This document shows, in pieces, positions 9,815 through 20,168 of a DNA stretch of 64,000 bases. The DNA comes from Nocardia carnea NBRC 14403 (GTDB lineage: Bacteria > Actinomycetota > Actinomycetes > Mycobacteriales > Mycobacteriaceae): assembly GCF_000308515.1 (NCBI RefSeq), contig NZ_BAFV01000001.1, positions 1-64,000 of the forward strand, written 5' to 3'. Position 1 is the first letter of the stretch. Every line of letters starts with the position of its first letter. The position numbers were made by a program, and so were the translations under genes. The notes under the pieces were generated by a model. The model was not told the DNA's origin, searched no databases, and worked only from the letters and a program-made list of their open reading frames with translations.

Positions 9815-10882
9815 TCAACTGTTCAGCGATGTTTGCATCATCATTCCGACGATCCGCTCCAGATCGTCCACCGACCCGAACTCGACGACAATTTTGCCCT
9901 TCCGCTTCCCGAGACTCACCGAAACCTGCGTATCGAAAGATGACGACAGCCGGTCGGCGACATCCTGTAAACCGGGGGAGTGGATGGGCGGCCGGCGCGG
10001 CGCGGGCGGCTTGGCCGGTTCCTGTTCCCGGTTCGCCAGCTTCACCGCTTCTTCGGTGGACCGAACCGAAAGCCCCTCGGCGACGATCCGGGCGGCCAGA
10101 ACCTCCTGTGTGTCGGCACCGCCCTCCAGACCGAGCAGTGCCCGCGCGTGCCCGGCGGACAACACTCCGGCCGCAACCCGGCGCTGCACCGGGATCGGTA
10201 GCTTCAGCAAGCGGATCATATTGGTTACCACGGGCCGCGAGCGTCCCAGTCGCGATGCCAATTCCTCCTGGGTAACCCCGAACTCCTCCAGCAGCTGCTG
10301 ATAGGCCGCCGCCTCCTCGAGCGGGTTGAGCTGCACGCGATGGATATTCTCCAGCAGCGCGTCGCGCAGCATCGCGTCATCGTTGGTCTCCCTGACGATG
10401 GCGGGAATAACATCCAGCCCCGCCTCCTGGCAGGCCCGCCAGCGCCGCTCACCCATGATGAGCTGATAGCGGTCGCCGCCCGGCTCCAGTTCCCGGACCA
10501 CGATCGGCTGCATCAAACCGAACTCGCGAATCGAGTGGACCAGTTCGGCGAGCGCCTCATCGTCGAAATACTGCCGGGGCTGCTTCGGATTGGCCTCGAT
10601 CTTTCCGGGCTCGATTTCCCGGTACACCGCGTCCCCGGCGGAGGTCAGATCGGAGCTCTCCACGGGTTCGGGAACCTGATGCAGATAGGTGGAGGCGGGG
10701 CGCGGCCCCGGATCCAGACCGATCACCGCATCAGCCGCCTCGGCCCCCAGCCCGGTCGCCACCGGAGCCGGGCCGGTCGGAATCAATGCCGCCAGACCGC
10801 GTCCCAGCCCACCTTTTTTCGACTGACTCACCGGCCTACCCTTTCCATTGCCCGCATCCACAGCCATGCCCGGTCCGTTCAC
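9815..10882 (-). CDS. parB: Chromosome partitioning protein ParB
   Basis: CTP-dependent DNA clamp that loads at parS and organises the origin region; 355 residues. The ParB/Srx motif (GERRWRA), the box with [20 protein letters not shown], and the helix-turn-helix ([20 protein letters not shown]) are all present, followed by a linker and the C-terminal dimerisation part. The gene overlaps the end of parA by four bases (GTGA), so the two are co-translated. Candidate parS sites lie directly upstream. Confidence 0.96.
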   Translation of the reverse strand: MNGPGMAVDAGNGKGRPVSQSKKGGLGRGLAALIPTGPAPVATGLGAEAADAVIGLDPGPRPASTYLHQVPEPVESSDLTSAGDAVYREIEPGKIEANPKQPRQYFDDEALAELVHSIREFGLMQPIVVRELEPGGDRYQLIMGERRWRACQEAGLDVIPAIVRETNDDAMLRDALLENIHRVQLNPLEEAAAYQQLLEEFGVTQEELASRLGRSRPVVTNMIRLLKLPIPVQRRVAAGVLSAGHARALLGLEGGADTQEVLAARIVAEGLSVRSTEEAVKLANREQEPAKPPAPRRPPIHSPGLQDVADRLSSSFDTQVSVSLGKRKGKIVVEFGSVDDLERIVGMMMQTSLNS

Positions 10883-11886
10883 TGAGCGCCTTCCGTAAGC
10901 GCCGCCGGCCGCGCCGCGCCACGCGCGGCCATTTCCCGACCGGCATCCAAATAGCTGAGGGCACCACGGGAACCCGGGTCGTAATCGAGCACTGTCATAC
11001 CGTATCCGGGTGCCTCGGAGACCTTGACGCTACGCGGAATAACCGATCGCAGTACGACATCCCCGAAGTGGCTGCGCACCTCTTCGGCCACCTGATCGGC
11101 CAGTTTGGTCCGGCCGTCGTACATCGTGAGAACCACGGTGGATACATGGAGTTCGGGGTTCAGGTGGGATTGGACCAACCCGATATTCCGGATCAACTGG
11201 CCCACGCCCTCCAGGGCGTAGTACTCGCATTGGATCGGGATCAGGACTTCCCGGGCCGCGACCATGGCGTTGATCGTGAGCAGGCCCAGCGACGGCGGGC
11301 AATCGATCAGCACGTAATCGATGTCGTAGCCGGCGAGATTGGCTTCCTGGATAGCGCCTTTGAGCCGCGCTTCCCGAGCCACCATAGAGACCAGTTCGAT
11401 TTCGGCGCCGGCGAGATCGATCGTTGCCGGGATGCAGAGGAGATTGTCGCTGTGCGGGCTCTGCTGGATCGCGTCCTGAACCTTGATCTCGCCGATCAAC
11501 AGTTCGTAGGTCGACGGGATACCGGAGTGATGCTCGACGCCGAGCGCGGTGCTGGCGTTGCCCTGCGGATCGAGATCGATCACAAGCACCTTCATCCCCT
11601 GATGCGCCAGGGCCGCGGCCAGATTGACCGTTGTCGTAGTCTTGCCGACTCCGCCTTTCTGGTTGGCTACAGTGATGATGCGTTGCTCATGAGGTTTCGG
11701 CACTGTCACCTTTCCTGGATGCATTAACTGGCTCGCCCGGTGGGCCTCGGCAGCGATCGGCGTCTCGGTGGGGGATATATGGCCATACGGTGTGCTTCCG
11801 AATGCCTCCGGGCCGATATTGCTACCATCCAGCATTCCCGGCACGCGCGATGTTTCCCGTGAAACATTCGCTGAACCGTTCGACAT
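10879..11886 (-). CDS. parA: Chromosome partitioning ATPase ParA
   Basis: Deviant-Walker ATPase that drives origin segregation with ParB; 335 residues. The Walker A signature [10 protein letters not shown] lies near residue 75, and [12 protein letters not shown] supplies the Walker B/A' region. About 65 N-terminal residues precede the core; their codons include a parS site (encoding NVSRETS at 11,851-11,866). ATG 11886 follows TAGGAGCGG. The long empty region upstream suggests its promoter is there. Confidence 0.96.
   Translation of the reverse strand: MSNGSANVSRETSRVPGMLDGSNIGPEAFGSTPYGHISPTETPIAAEAHRASQLMHPGKVTVPKPHEQRIITVANQKGGVGKTTTTVNLAAALAHQGMKVLVIDLDPQGNASTALGVEHHSGIPSTYELLIGEIKVQDAIQQSPHSDNLLCIPATIDLAGAEIELVSMVAREARLKGAIQEANLAGYDIDYVLIDCPPSLGLLTINAMVAAREVLIPIQCEYYALEGVGQLIRNIGLVQSHLNPELHVSTVVLTMYDGRTKLADQVAEEVRSHFGDVVLRSVIPRSVKVSEAPGYGMTVLDYDPGSRGALSYLDAGREMAARGAARPAALTEGAQ
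11851..11866. promoter_or_regulatory. parS site 1, inside the parA 5' coding part
   Basis: TGTTTCCCGTGAAACA differs by one base from the near-universal parS TGTTTCACGTGAAACA. ParB is the expected ligand. A parS at the start of parA is common in bacteria. Confidence 0.9.
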
Positions 11887-12268
11887 AGACCGCTCCTAAC
11901 GCGAGAACTGCAAGATCACGTGGCCTGACGGACGCCGGCGCCGTGTCGTCGAAACAAGCCGTGCCGGATCGAACGACGATCCACGACCAGGACTGCGACA
12001 TCCATGCGGGACGGGTGACTTCGCTACATTGCGTGGTCACGCGAAGCTACCTCCTCCGACGCGGACACCGAGCCACCGGTCGGTCGAACGGAGCTGCACC
12101 GCTGCAACACCAAGATTCCTTCGTGGCACCGACGCTCACGCCCGACGTCCAATAGCTTGCCAGCAGCGAGCCCGAGAAGAAAGCTGAATCGCTGCGACGC
12201 GCCCGCGACACACAGAACTCTCCTGAATTCATGGCCCGGAAACACGTTCGGCGCCTCACCGGTACCCC

Positions 12269-12300
12269 TGAGTCGATGTTTCACGGGAAACATCGACTCA
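12269..12300. promoter_or_regulatory. parS site 2 with extended palindromic flanks
   Basis: The 16-base core TGTTTCACGGGAAACA is at 12,277-12,292. Eight further bases on each side (TGAGTCGA and TCGACTCA) are perfectly complementary, giving a 32-base palindrome broken only at the centre. The core is the reverse complement of site 1. Confidence 0.9.
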
Positions 12301-12760
12301 TCCATAACCCCGGCGCTCATCTTGCAACACGCGCCGGCAGCCGCGACGTCCACTCAGAGCCCCCTCGCCCGAAGACCGACGCAGAACCGCCAGTTGCGTA
12401 AGTGCTCCGGCGCCGAGTTACCAACACAACATCCTGTTCGCCCATACCGACTCATCGAAGGAATCTCCGAGCGACCTCCCTGCCATCACTGATGCACGCT
12501 CGACCACCCGGCACCAACCCCGAGAAGTCGAGTGACGCGGGCGCCCAGCTGCTCTCCAACTGGGTGAAATCCCTCGCGTGGGCCGGTGCGAACCAAACGA
12601 CGGTCGCGGTGCGGTTCTGTGCCCAGGTTCGACCTGGCGGTCACGGTCCCTTCGTCACCGTGACGGCCTGCTCGACACATACACGTCCAACCGAAGCGAC
12701 TCCTCCGAGCAGCCCTGCGAGAGCTGTCGCTGCAGACCGATCCGCTCTCGAATTCATCGA

Positions 12761-12776
12761 TGTTTCCCGTGAAACA
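12761..12776. promoter_or_regulatory. parS site 3
   Basis: TGTTTCCCGTGAAACA, the same core and orientation as site 1, in the gene-free spacer. CGA/TCG flanks extend the symmetry by three bases. Confidence 0.9.
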
Positions 12777-13388
12777 TCGGTCTTCTCTGAGCGAACACTT
12801 GCGGCAGCTCATCCACGACTCGACGCATCGACCGACACCACAGGTACGCGAGCTCGCCTGCCGGGCCGGAGGCGGCCGGCCTATGGACGGCAGCTCGCTG
12901 GGCAGTGGTTCGACTCGCGGCCCGTCACCATCACCGAAGCCCGCCGCAGCACGCAGCAGCATCGCCGCCCCTCCTGCGCTTGCGGAGAGTCCAGAAGCTC
13001 GTCGGCGCAAACTCACCCCTTTGCCAGACCGGTGGGCCTCCGACGTACCGTGCGGCCCTATAGTGTCCCGTGCTCCGTACGAAGCGAAGCGGGGGACGGC
13101 CTGCCTCCGTCGGCGCGTCGGCTGGCCACCGGAATTCCGCAGAACGCGCAAGCGGCGTCACCAGCCAGGCCGGAGCCCAGTTGACCGCCGACCGGCCGGC
13201 CCGCCTGGAGCTGCGCCTGGTCTGCAATTACGACTACGACTGCGGCCCGTGCGTACTGCTGCGGCCACGACTGCGACTGCTGAGGCAGTGGGCTACTGCA
13301 GCAGTAGCTACTGTCCCGGCTGGCCTACCCCCCAGCTGCTGCCGGTCTGCGGCTGCAGCCGTGACTGCCGGCCTACGGCTGCGGCCGC

Positions 13389-13432
13389 GGCCGTGGCTGT
13401 CGCTCCGGCCGTGGCCGTGGCTGTCGCTCCGG
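13389..13432. repeat. Two-copy direct repeat in a GC-rich low-complexity tract
   Basis: The 20-base unit GGCCGTGGCTGTCGCTCCGG occurs at 13,389-13,408 and again at 13,413-13,432 (24-base period), within a longer CTGCGGC-rich tract from about 13,230 to 13,510. No function is evident. Confidence 0.8.
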
Positions 13433-13637
13433 CGGCGGCTGCGGCGGTGACTGTCGCTGCGACGGTGGTGGTGGCTGACCGTAAATGCGCGCGGCTGCTG
13501 CGGTTGCCTATGCGGCCGCAGGGTCCGGTGCTGCGGCACGTCGGCGGCGGCGGAGATGCGGTCCCGAGTAGCGGGGACGAAGTCCCGGGCCCGGCTCTGA
13601 CTTGAAAATCCCCGGATGCCCGTTACACGCAAGCGGA

Positions 13638-13653
13638 TGTTTCACGGGAAACA
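13638..13653. promoter_or_regulatory. parS site 4
   Basis: TGTTTCACGGGAAACA, the same core and orientation as site 2, close to the 3' end of rsmG. Confidence 0.9.
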
Positions 13654-13691
13654 TCGGTGCCACAGCGGGGGAGTGGGGGAGGCGGGCAGGA

Positions 13692-14438
13692 TCAGGTTTG
13701 ACCTGTTTCCCGGCGCTGCGCTCGGGTGCGTTTCTTCGGGCGTTTGGACGGCCGCTCCGAACGGCGCATGCGTTCGGCCGAAAGAACTACCGTCGGGGGA
13801 TCGATGATTCCGGCACCGCATTCCAGCACGGCGAAGTTACCGGCCCCCACTCGTTCGACCGCCAGGCGATCACGTTCCAGTTCCTCAGCGACACTCGACC
13901 CCTTGAGCGCGAGCATATGTCCGTGCTCATGCAGCAGCGGGACAGACCATTCCGCCAGCTTCGCCAGGGGCGCGACGGCTCGCGAGGTCACCACATCTGC
14001 TCCGCCCGCCTCCTGGATCACCCCGGGCTGTTCGGCGCGCCCCCGCACCACCGTGATCTCGAGTCCCGCCGCATCGATGAACTCCTTGAGAAAGACCGTC
14101 CGGCGCAGCAGCGGCTCGACGAGCGTGATCCGGAGGTCCGGGCGGGCGAGGGCCAACGGGATTCCGGGCAGCCCCGCGCCGCTACCGATATCGACCACCG
14201 AGGCTCCCTCGCCGATCAGTTCGCCGACGACCGCGCAGTTGAGGATATGCCGCTCCCACAGGCGGGGCACTTCCCGCGGGCCGATCAGTCCGCGCTCCAC
14301 CCCGGCGGTGGCGAGCGCGGTCCAGTAGTCACACGCCGATCCCAGGCGCTCGCCGAAGACGGATTCCGCTTCCGCCGGCGGCGGCGACTGCGGCACCGTG
14401 GCCGCCGAATCGCCGAGTTCTGGTTTCACGTGAAACAC
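13692..14438 (-). CDS. rsmG: 16S rRNA (guanine-N7) methyltransferase RsmG (GidB)
   Basis: SAM-dependent methyltransferase that modifies G527 (E. coli numbering) of 16S rRNA; 248 residues. The SAM-binding motif [18 protein letters not shown] near residue 80 and [15 protein letters not shown] are typical. The GTG start at 14438 opens with codons for MFHVKP, which form parS site 5. In mycobacteria loss of this gene gives low-level streptomycin resistance. A strong terminator hairpin separates it from khpB upstream, so it is probably transcribed from its own promoter. Confidence 0.95.
   Translation of the reverse strand: MFHVKPELGDSAATVPQSPPPAEAESVFGERLGSACDYWTALATAGVERGLIGPREVPRLWERHILNCAVVGELIGEGASVVDIGSGAGLPGIPLALARPDLRITLVEPLLRRTVFLKEFIDAAGLEITVVRGRAEQPGVIQEAGGADVVTSRAVAPLAKLAEWSVPLLHEHGHMLALKGSSVAEELERDRLAVERVGAGNFAVLECGAGIIDPPTVVLSAERMRRSERPSKRPKKRTRAQRRETGQT
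14422..14437. promoter_or_regulatory. parS-like site 5, at the rsmG start codon
   Basis: GGTTTCACGTGAAACA matches TGTTTCACGTGAAACA at 15 of 16 positions and keeps the symmetric TTTCACGTGAAA centre. It overlaps the first codons of rsmG, so some constraint may come from coding. Confidence 0.85.
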
Positions 14439-14543
14439 CCTTCTGTTCGATCGTGATCGACGAGCTCGAGCGGATATACCAACTACGGTCTCTCACCGTA
14501 GCCCCCTAGCACCCGATCGTTCTCGACCAGCCGGACCTGGATG

Positions 14544-14582
14544 TGCGAAGGGCCCGAGTCACGGGGACTCGGGCCCTTCGCA
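14544..14582 (-). terminator. Strong hairpin between khpB and rsmG
   Basis: Arms TGCGAAGGGCCCGAGTC (14,544-14,560) and GACTCGGGCCCTTCGCA (14,566-14,582) pair perfectly over 17 bases with a five-base loop. There is no U-run, as is usual in high-GC actinobacteria. It probably ends the rnpA-yidD-yidC-khpB transcript. Confidence 0.75.
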
Positions 14583-14620
14583 TCCACCGGACTTCCGGCT
14601 ACTCGGCCGGTCCGGGAGAG

Positions 14621-15172
14621 TCAGTCCGGTATGACAACAACGCGCCGGTTCGGCTCCACGCCCTCGCTCTCGCTGGCAACCCCGTCGATCGCGGCGACCG
14701 CGTCGTGCACGATCTTGCGTTCGAACGGCGTCATCGGGGCGAGCTGCTCGGGCGATCCGGTATCCAGTACACGCTGCGCGGCTGCCGCGCCCAAGGCGCT
14801 CAGATCCGCACGCCGCTTCGCCCGCCAGCCGGCCACGTCGAGCATCAACCGACTCCGAACGCCGGTCGCCTGCTGCACGGCGAGCCGGGTCAGTTCCTGG
14901 AGTGCGTCGAGTACCTCACCGCTGTGCCCGACCAGTCTCGTCAGATCCTTGCCGCCGTCGATACTGACCACCGCGCGATCACCTTCGACGTCGAGGTCGA
15001 TATCACCGTCGAAGTCGAGTACATCGAGAAGCTGTTCGAGATAGTCGCCGGCGATCTCGCCCTCTTCGATGAGCGCTTCCTCGGCGTCGCCCGCCGAATC
15101 CACGGCGTCCGGCTCCACCACGGTCGAGGTTGCGCTGGCGGTGGCGTCGCCACCTTCGGTCTCGAGTGTCAT
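14621..15172 (-). CDS. khpB: KhpB/Jag family RNA-binding protein (KH and R3H domains)
   Basis: A 183-residue protein: an acidic N-terminus, a KH domain (KDLTRLVGHSGEVLDALQEL) near residues 75-115, and an R3H domain containing the MTPFERKIVHDAVAAIDGV segment near residues 140-165. It lies directly downstream of yidC, as in most bacteria. It binds single-stranded RNA and in firmicutes links to cell elongation with KhpA; the actinobacterial targets are not established. The Jag N-terminal domain of firmicutes is absent. Confidence 0.88.
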   Translation of the reverse strand: MTLETEGGDATASATSTVVEPDAVDSAGDAEEALIEEGEIAGDYLEQLLDVLDFDGDIDLDVEGDRAVVSIDGGKDLTRLVGHSGEVLDALQELTRLAVQQATGVRSRLMLDVAGWRAKRRADLSALGAAAAQRVLDTGSPEQLAPMTPFERKIVHDAVAAIDGVASESEGVEPNRRVVVIPD

Positions 15173-15252
15173 ATGTTTCCTTTATCTGCTCGCCGGGACA
15201 CCGACCGCCCGTCGGCCGGTGTCCCGATCACAAGGGGTCTGCGGGGAAAGGG

Positions 15253-16347
15253 TCAGCGGCGCCGCTTCTGGTTCGCGCGACCGCGGTTGCCGGACCGTTT
15301 CTGACCACCCGGCCGGCGCTGGCCCGACTGTTTGGGTTTGGCATTCGTCTTGGCAGGACTCGAACCGTTCGCCTCGGCCGTACCGTCGGCGGCCGCCTCC
15401 TCGGAACCGTCGGCCGGTTTGGCCGGCTGCTTCTTCCGGGTGTCGACCGGCTTCGCGCCGGGCTTGGGGGCGTTCTGCGCCTGCTTCTCCAGCTTGGCCT
15501 GTTTCTTGGCTTCGTCTTCCTTGGCCATCCGGCCGAAGACGAGATGCTGCTGGCCGTAGGTCCAGATGTTGTTGGACACCCAGTACAGCAGGACGGCGAT
15601 AGGCAGGAACGGACCACCGATCAGGACACCGAACGGGAAAACCCACAGCGCCAGCTTGTTCATGATCGCGGCCTGCGGGTTGGCCGCAGCCTCCGCGCTC
15701 TGCCGGGCAACCGACGCGCGTGCGTTGAAGTGGGTCGCGACCGCGGCGATCACCATGAGGGGAATCGAGACCAGGGCAATACTCAGCCGGCTCGGGGTAC
15801 CACCGTAATCGGCGAAGGCCTGCAACTCCTCGACCGGCGCGGTGATGAACGCGGAAATCGGGGCGCCGAAGATACGGGCACTCAGGAACGACTGCACATC
15901 CTCGACGTTGAAGACGTAGTTCGGCGTATGAGCGTTGGTGTACGGATCCATACCGAGCTGGCCGAAGCCGTGACCGGTCCGGTTGAACGAGCGCAATACG
16001 TGGAACAAGCCGAGGAAGACCGGCACCTGGGCCAGGATCGGCAGACATCCCATAAGCGGGTTGAAGCCATGGTCTTTCTGGAGCTTCTGCATCTCCAGCG
16101 CCATCTTCTGGCGGTCGTTCTTGTACTTCTTCTGCAGCTCCTTGATCTGGGGCTGCAGTTCCTGCATCTGTTTGGTGGTACGAACCTGCTTCACGAATGG
16201 CTTGTAGAGCACCAGACGCAGCGTGAAGACGAGGAAAACCACGGACAGCGCCCAGGACAGGCCGTTATCGGCCCCGAACGCGAAGCCGAATACCCGATGC
16301 CAGAACCAGAGGATCCAGGACACCGGGTAGTAGATGAAATCGAGCAC
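15253..16347 (-). CDS. yidC: Membrane protein insertase YidC
   Basis: Inserts membrane proteins with or without SecYEG. About 364 residues. The helical core ([20 protein letters not shown], then [20 protein letters not shown], and later [20 protein letters not shown]) is the YidC/Oxa1 fold with a large cytoplasmic loop. The C-terminal tail is very basic ([20 protein letters not shown]), which in Gram-positive YidC can contact the ribosome. GTG 16347 lies four bases after the yidD stop and behind GGGAG; a start at 16377 would overlap yidD without a good ribosome site. Confidence 0.93.
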   Translation of the reverse strand: MLDFIYYPVSWILWFWHRVFGFAFGADNGLSWALSVVFLVFTLRLVLYKPFVKQVRTTKQMQELQPQIKELQKKYKNDRQKMALEMQKLQKDHGFNPLMGCLPILAQVPVFLGLFHVLRSFNRTGHGFGQLGMDPYTNAHTPNYVFNVEDVQSFLSARIFGAPISAFITAPVEELQAFADYGGTPSRLSIALVSIPLMVIAAVATHFNARASVARQSAEAAANPQAAIMNKLALWVFPFGVLIGGPFLPIAVLLYWVSNNIWTYGQQHLVFGRMAKEDEAKKQAKLEKQAQNAPKPGAKPVDTRKKQPAKPADGSEEAAADGTAEANGSSPAKTNAKPKQSGQRRPGGQKRSGNRGRANQKRRR

Positions 16348-16351
16348 GGCT

Positions 16352-16699
16352 CTATGCACTCCCGTCGGTAGTGTCACCGATCACCGCGTGCGGTGATCCC
16401 TTACAAGCTTTGGGCCGCGGGTCGTCGTGGCCGACACTGCGCTGCCGCTCCGGCACGGGATCCCATCCACCAGGGTGCCAGGGCGCACATTTGGCCAATC
16501 GCACGACCGTCAGTCCGACGCCGACAATCAGTCCACGGGTCCGCAGGGCGGTCACCGCGTACTCGCTACAGGTGGGAGTGAACCGGCAGACCGGCATCCG
16601 GGTGGGGGAGACGTAGGTCCGATACAGCTCGATCGAGAAGATCAGAATATTTGCCGGCCATCGAGTGACGGCGGCGATAGGTGAAGTACGGAGGCTCAT
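16352..16699 (-). CDS. yidD: Membrane protein insertion efficiency factor YidD
   Basis: Small membrane-associated protein of 115 residues with the family signature [19 protein letters not shown] and a following [13 protein letters not shown]. It overlaps the end of rnpA by four bases (ATGA) and precedes yidC, the usual rnpA-yidD-yidC order. Its C-terminal tail is longer than in most homologues. Confidence 0.92.
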   Translation of the reverse strand: MSLRTSPIAAVTRWPANILIFSIELYRTYVSPTRMPVCRFTPTCSEYAVTALRTRGLIVGVGLTVVRLAKCAPWHPGGWDPVPERQRSVGHDDPRPKACKGSPHAVIGDTTDGSA

Positions 16700-17091
16700 C
16701 GCGAGGCGCCCGAATCGGCCGCCGCCGGGAGGTCCAGCCTGCGTAGTCCGCTACGCAGCTGGCGGCGCAGCTCGTCGCTGTCGGCGCCGGCGGCGCCGGG
16801 GAGAGCGCGAATCACGATATCCACCTCGGCGGAGATATCCGCGGTCAGTTCGGCACAGATATGACGCAGGCGGCGGGCCACGCGGTGCCGGACGACCGCG
16901 GGACCCACCGCCTTGCTGACGATCAGCCCGAATCGCGGGCCACCGAATCGGACCCGGACGCCGGGATCTCCCGGATCCGGGTCATCCACCAGAACATGAA
17001 CGACCAGGTCCCGCTTTCCCGCGCGCCGACCGCGTCGCACCGTCCGGGAGAAATCGGCACGCTGATGCAGCCGGTGCGGCTCAGGAAGCAC
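16696..17091 (-). CDS. rnpA: Ribonuclease P protein component
   Basis: Protein subunit of RNase P, 131 residues, which binds the catalytic RNA for tRNA 5' maturation. Visible are the RADFSRTVRRGRRAGKRDLV substrate-binding region, FGLIVSKAVG, and the conserved basic RNR-like helix (VVRHRVARRLRHI). The GTG start at 17091 gives the family length. It follows rpmH by 98 bases and overlaps yidD. Confidence 0.94.
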   Translation of the reverse strand: MLPEPHRLHQRADFSRTVRRGRRAGKRDLVVHVLVDDPDPGDPGVRVRFGGPRFGLIVSKAVGPAVVRHRVARRLRHICAELTADISAEVDIVIRALPGAAGADSDELRRQLRSGLRRLDLPAAADSGASR

Positions 17092-17189
17092 CCGGGCACC
17101 CGGACATCATCGAAGCCGCCGAACCGGCACTATTACCGGCGGCGTAGGCCACGAGGTTCGGCGGACCGGGCATCGAGCTCGGTCGGAAA

Positions 17190-17333
17190 TCAGGCGGTGA
17201 GGCCGGCGCGGCCCTTACGGCGCCGCCCGGAGACGATGGCGCGGCCCGCACGGGTCCGCATCCGGAGACGGAAACCGTGGACCCGCGCCCGACGACGGTT
17301 GTTCGGCTGGAACGTCCGCTTGCCCTTGGCCAC
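17190..17333 (-). CDS. rpmH: 50S ribosomal protein L34
   Basis: The 47-residue sequence [20 protein letters not shown] and the rest are fully typical of L34. GTG 17333 has GAGGAG eight bases upstream; the in-frame upstream codons carry no L34 sequence. It is divergent from dnaA, as in nearly all actinobacteria. Confidence 0.96.
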   Translation of the reverse strand: MAKGKRTFQPNNRRRARVHGFRLRMRTRAGRAIVSGRRRKGRAGLTA

Positions 17334-17900
17334 GGTCAACACTCCTCGAATTGGTGGGCACCCGACGGCACCCGAAGCTTTCGGTGATTCTCTCGATGTC
17401 GGTTCGGCGTCACCGCCCCGGAAGGTGGTCAGCACAGGGCGGTCACCACGCCGAGGGTGACTGTATGAGGGTACTTATCCAGTTCTACCGGGTCAAACTC
17501 GGCCCTCCGGGCCCGATCGGGGTCACGTTCGCCGTCCGGCCCGGTCACCGGCGGCGGTGGCGATAGTCACCCTCACCACCCGCGCCCCGGACGGGCCGCA
17601 GGTGGAGCACTCGCGCTCGGTCCGGCGCAGCGCGCGACCGCAACGGCGGTCCCGGGAGATTGTCCACATCTGTGGATAATTGTGTGGAAATACCCTGTGA
17701 ATGGCATATTCGTAGGGCCGACGGTGCCACGCCGCAGCCGGAAGAGGGGGTTCCGGGCAGCGCCCCGGGCGCCGTATCCGTCGGATGCGGCAGGTTCGGT
17801 GAGCGACGTATGCGGTGTCACTGGAACGAACCAGTACAGTAGACGCACCGCGAGCCCCGGACGTCTGCGCCGAGCAACCGACTCCCGGGGAGGACACTGG
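17334..17900. promoter_or_regulatory. rpmH-dnaA divergent promoter region with a DnaA-box pair
   Basis: A 567-base spacer. At 17,660-17,668 is TTGTCCACA, and at 17,671-17,679 the reverse complement of TTATCCACA, two bases apart and facing each other. This is a likely DnaA autoregulation site. A further related element (TGTGGAAATA) follows at about 17,682. The dnaA ribosome site GGGGAGG is just before 17,901. No gene is seen. Confidence 0.8.
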
Positions 17901-20168
17901 ATGGACGACGAGCAGAACGTACTGGCCACCGTGTGGCCGGAGGTGGTCACCGAGTTGACCACCGGCTCGCCCGACGGTGCCATCGGCGCGGTGACCCGGG
18001 CCCAGCAGGCCTGGCTCAAATTGGTGAAACCGCTGATGGTCGTCCAGGGTTTCGCACTGCTCTCGGTTCCGTCCTCGATCGCCCAGGAAGCAATCGAACG
18101 CGATCTACGTGAGCCCATCCTGCGCTCGCTGGGTCGCAGGCTCGGCCCGCAGGTGGAAGGCCTCGGCGTTCGGATCGCCGCGCCGTTACCCACCGCCGGG
18201 TCCGAACCCGGCCCACCGCGGCATGCCCGGATGACCAGTCGCCCCGAGCCCGTCACCCCCCGGCCGGAGCCCTTCGGCGGCAACGGTCCGGGCCGGGCGC
18301 CGACCGGTTTCACCCCCGCGGCGACCGAACCGCCGTGGCGCCCCGAACCGATCCGGGAGCCCGAGGCCGGTGCTTATCCCGCGCGTGGCCTCGCGCGCGG
18401 TCCCGATTTTCCGGGTGGGCCGAGGCAGCCCGACGAGTCCCGCTTCCCGGCCGCGGAGTTCTCGCACGAAGCCGAACTGCCGTTGACCGGTGAACTGCCC
18501 CGTAATCCCACCCGCCCACGCGGTCCGGAACCCGCCGGTGCCGACCCCGTGCGGCGTTCGACACTGCCCGAGTTGCCACACGGTGCGGATTCCGCACCGG
18601 GCGCCGAGTACCGCACGCACGACAACGACTTCGCCCGCGGTTCGGCCGACTCGCACGAGTCGGACCCGCCGACCGTGGAAACCTATGCCACGCCCCGGGC
18701 ATACCCCCGCGACTATCCGCCCGCGGCCGAGTACACCCGGGAACCGGAGTACGAACGGGAACGCGAGTATCCACGCGCCGACTATCCCGACAGCTACGCG
18801 TCCGCCCGCACCGACCTCGGCGAAACTGTGGGCAACGGCCGGGAACCGGGCGTCGCGGCCCGGGAGCCGGTAGCCGATATCGACCCGACCCTGCCGCCGC
18901 GCCGAACAGCCCGACCGGCTCAGGAAACACTTTTCGCACCCGATATCCCGGCCGCCGATACCGCGCCGCGGGATCCGCTGCGCGACCCCGACCGCGACAG
19001 CCTGCGGGAAAGCGTCCGCGATTCGGGTATCGATCCGGCACCGGACAACCACCGCGACGACGAAACGGTGGTCAATGTCCGGGATTCCTGGCCGACTTTC
19101 TTCGCCAAGTCGTCCGATGCCGGTGATACGGCCAAACCGTCGGCGAGCCTGAACGCCAAGTACACCTTCGAAACGTTCGTCATCGGCGCGTCCAATCGTT
19201 TCGCCCACGCCGCGGCGGTTGCCATCGCCGAGGCGCCCGCCCGCGCCTACAACCCGTTGTTCGTCTGGGGTGCGTCCGGCTTGGGTAAGACCCATCTGCT
19301 GCATGCCGCCGGCCATTACGCGCAGCGGTTGTTCCCGGGAATGCGGGTCAAGTACGTCTCCACCGAGGAATTCACCAACGACTTCATCAACAGTCTGCGT
19401 GACGACCGGAAGGTGGCGTTCAAACGCCGTTACCGCGAAACCGACATCCTGCTGGTCGACGATATCCAGTTCATCGAGGGCAAGGAAGGTATCCAGGAGG
19501 AGTTCTTCCATACCTTCAACACGCTGCACAACGCGAACAAGCAGATCGTGGTGTCCTCGGATCGGCCGCCGAAGCAGCTGGCAACCCTCGAGGAGCGGCT
19601 GCGGACCCGGTTCGAATGGGGCCTGATCACCGATGTACAACCACCGGAACTGGAAACCCGTATCGCGATCCTGCGCAAGAAGGCGCGGATGGACCGCCTG
19701 GACGTACCGCACGATGTGCTGGAGTTGATCGCCAGCCGGGTCGAACGCAATATCCGCGAACTCGAGGGCGCGTTGATCCGGGTCACGGCGTTCGCCTCGT
19801 TGAACGGCCAGCCATTGGATCAGTCGGTGGCCGAGGTGGTGCTGCGTGATCTGATGCCCGAATCGCAGGACGTCGAGATCACCGCGTCGACGATCATGGG
19901 CGTCACCGCCGAGTACTTCAATACGTCGATGGAGGAGCTGACCGGGCCGGGTAAGGCTCGCCCGCTGGCTCAGGCCCGCCAGATCGCGATGTATCTGTGC
20001 CGGGAACTCACCGATCTCTCCCTGCCGAAGATCGGCCAAGCTTTCGGCCGTGACCACACGACGGTCATGTACGCGGAGAAGAAGGTCCGCAAGGAGATGT
20101 CGGAGCGGCGCCGGGTCTACGACCAGGTTCAGGAACTCACCGCCCGTATCAAACAGCGCTCCCGCTGA
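17901..20168 (+). CDS. dnaA: Replication initiator DnaA with an unusually long domain II
   Basis: AAA+ initiator of 755 residues that binds DnaA boxes and opens oriC. Domain I covers about residues 1-95. Domain II, roughly residues 96-415, is a disordered stretch rich in Pro, Glu, Arg, Asp and Tyr with runs such as [10 protein letters not shown]. The AAA+ core starts near residue 417, with Walker A GASGLGKT at about 457-464 and [10 protein letters not shown] as Walker B. Domain IV ends with the signature [18 protein letters not shown] 17901 sits behind GGGGAGG; in-frame codons further upstream lack DnaA sequence. M. tuberculosis DnaA is about 507 residues, so domain II here is about 250 residues longer. 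Confidence 0.96.
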   Translation: MDDEQNVLATVWPEVVTELTTGSPDGAIGAVTRAQQAWLKLVKPLMVVQGFALLSVPSSIAQEAIERDLREPILRSLGRRLGPQVEGLGVRIAAPLPTAGSEPGPPRHARMTSRPEPVTPRPEPFGGNGPGRAPTGFTPAATEPPWRPEPIREPEAGAYPARGLARGPDFPGGPRQPDESRFPAAEFSHEAELPLTGELPRNPTRPRGPEPAGADPVRRSTLPELPHGADSAPGAEYRTHDNDFARGSADSHESDPPTVETYATPRAYPRDYPPAAEYTREPEYEREREYPRADYPDSYASARTDLGETVGNGREPGVAAREPVADIDPTLPPRRTARPAQETLFAPDIPAADTAPRDPLRDPDRDSLRESVRDSGIDPAPDNHRDDETVVNVRDSWPTFFAKSSDAGDTAKPSASLNAKYTFETFVIGASNRFAHAAAVAIAEAPARAYNPLFVWGASGLGKTHLLHAAGHYAQRLFPGMRVKYVSTEEFTNDFINSLRDDRKVAFKRRYRETDILLVDDIQFIEGKEGIQEEFFHTFNTLHNANKQIVVSSDRPPKQLATLEERLRTRFEWGLITDVQPPELETRIAILRKKARMDRLDVPHDVLELIASRVERNIRELEGALIRVTAFASLNGQPLDQSVAEVVLRDLMPESQDVEITASTIMGVTAEYFNTSMEELTGPGKARPLAQARQIAMYLCRELTDLSLPKIGQAFGRDHTTVMYAEKKVRKEMSERRRVYDQVQELTARIKQRSR

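Larger units (their letters stand above)
11887..13691. other. Gene-free 1.8-kb spacer between parA and rsmG carrying parS sites
   Basis: No open frame here has family-like sequence, a sensible start or believable codon use on either strand; the several frames of 60-280 codons are Arg/Pro/Ser-rich, as expected of unselected GC-rich DNA. Three parS sites lie in it. The part 13,200-13,500 is a low-complexity GCTGCGG/CTGTCG tract. Promoters for parA and perhaps an RNA may be present, but none can be named. Confidence 0.7.

Noticed and set aside
12760-13605. A 281-codon frame with Cys-rich and Ala/Val-rich parts in the parA-rsmG spacer
   Set aside because: It begins inside a parS site, consists of low-complexity translation of GCTGCGG repeats, and has no ribosome site or recognisable domain.
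17682-17900. An upstream extension of dnaA by 73 codons
   Set aside because: The in-frame codons cover the DnaA-box pair and promoter region and show no conservation-like sequence; ATG 17,901 has a good ribosome site.
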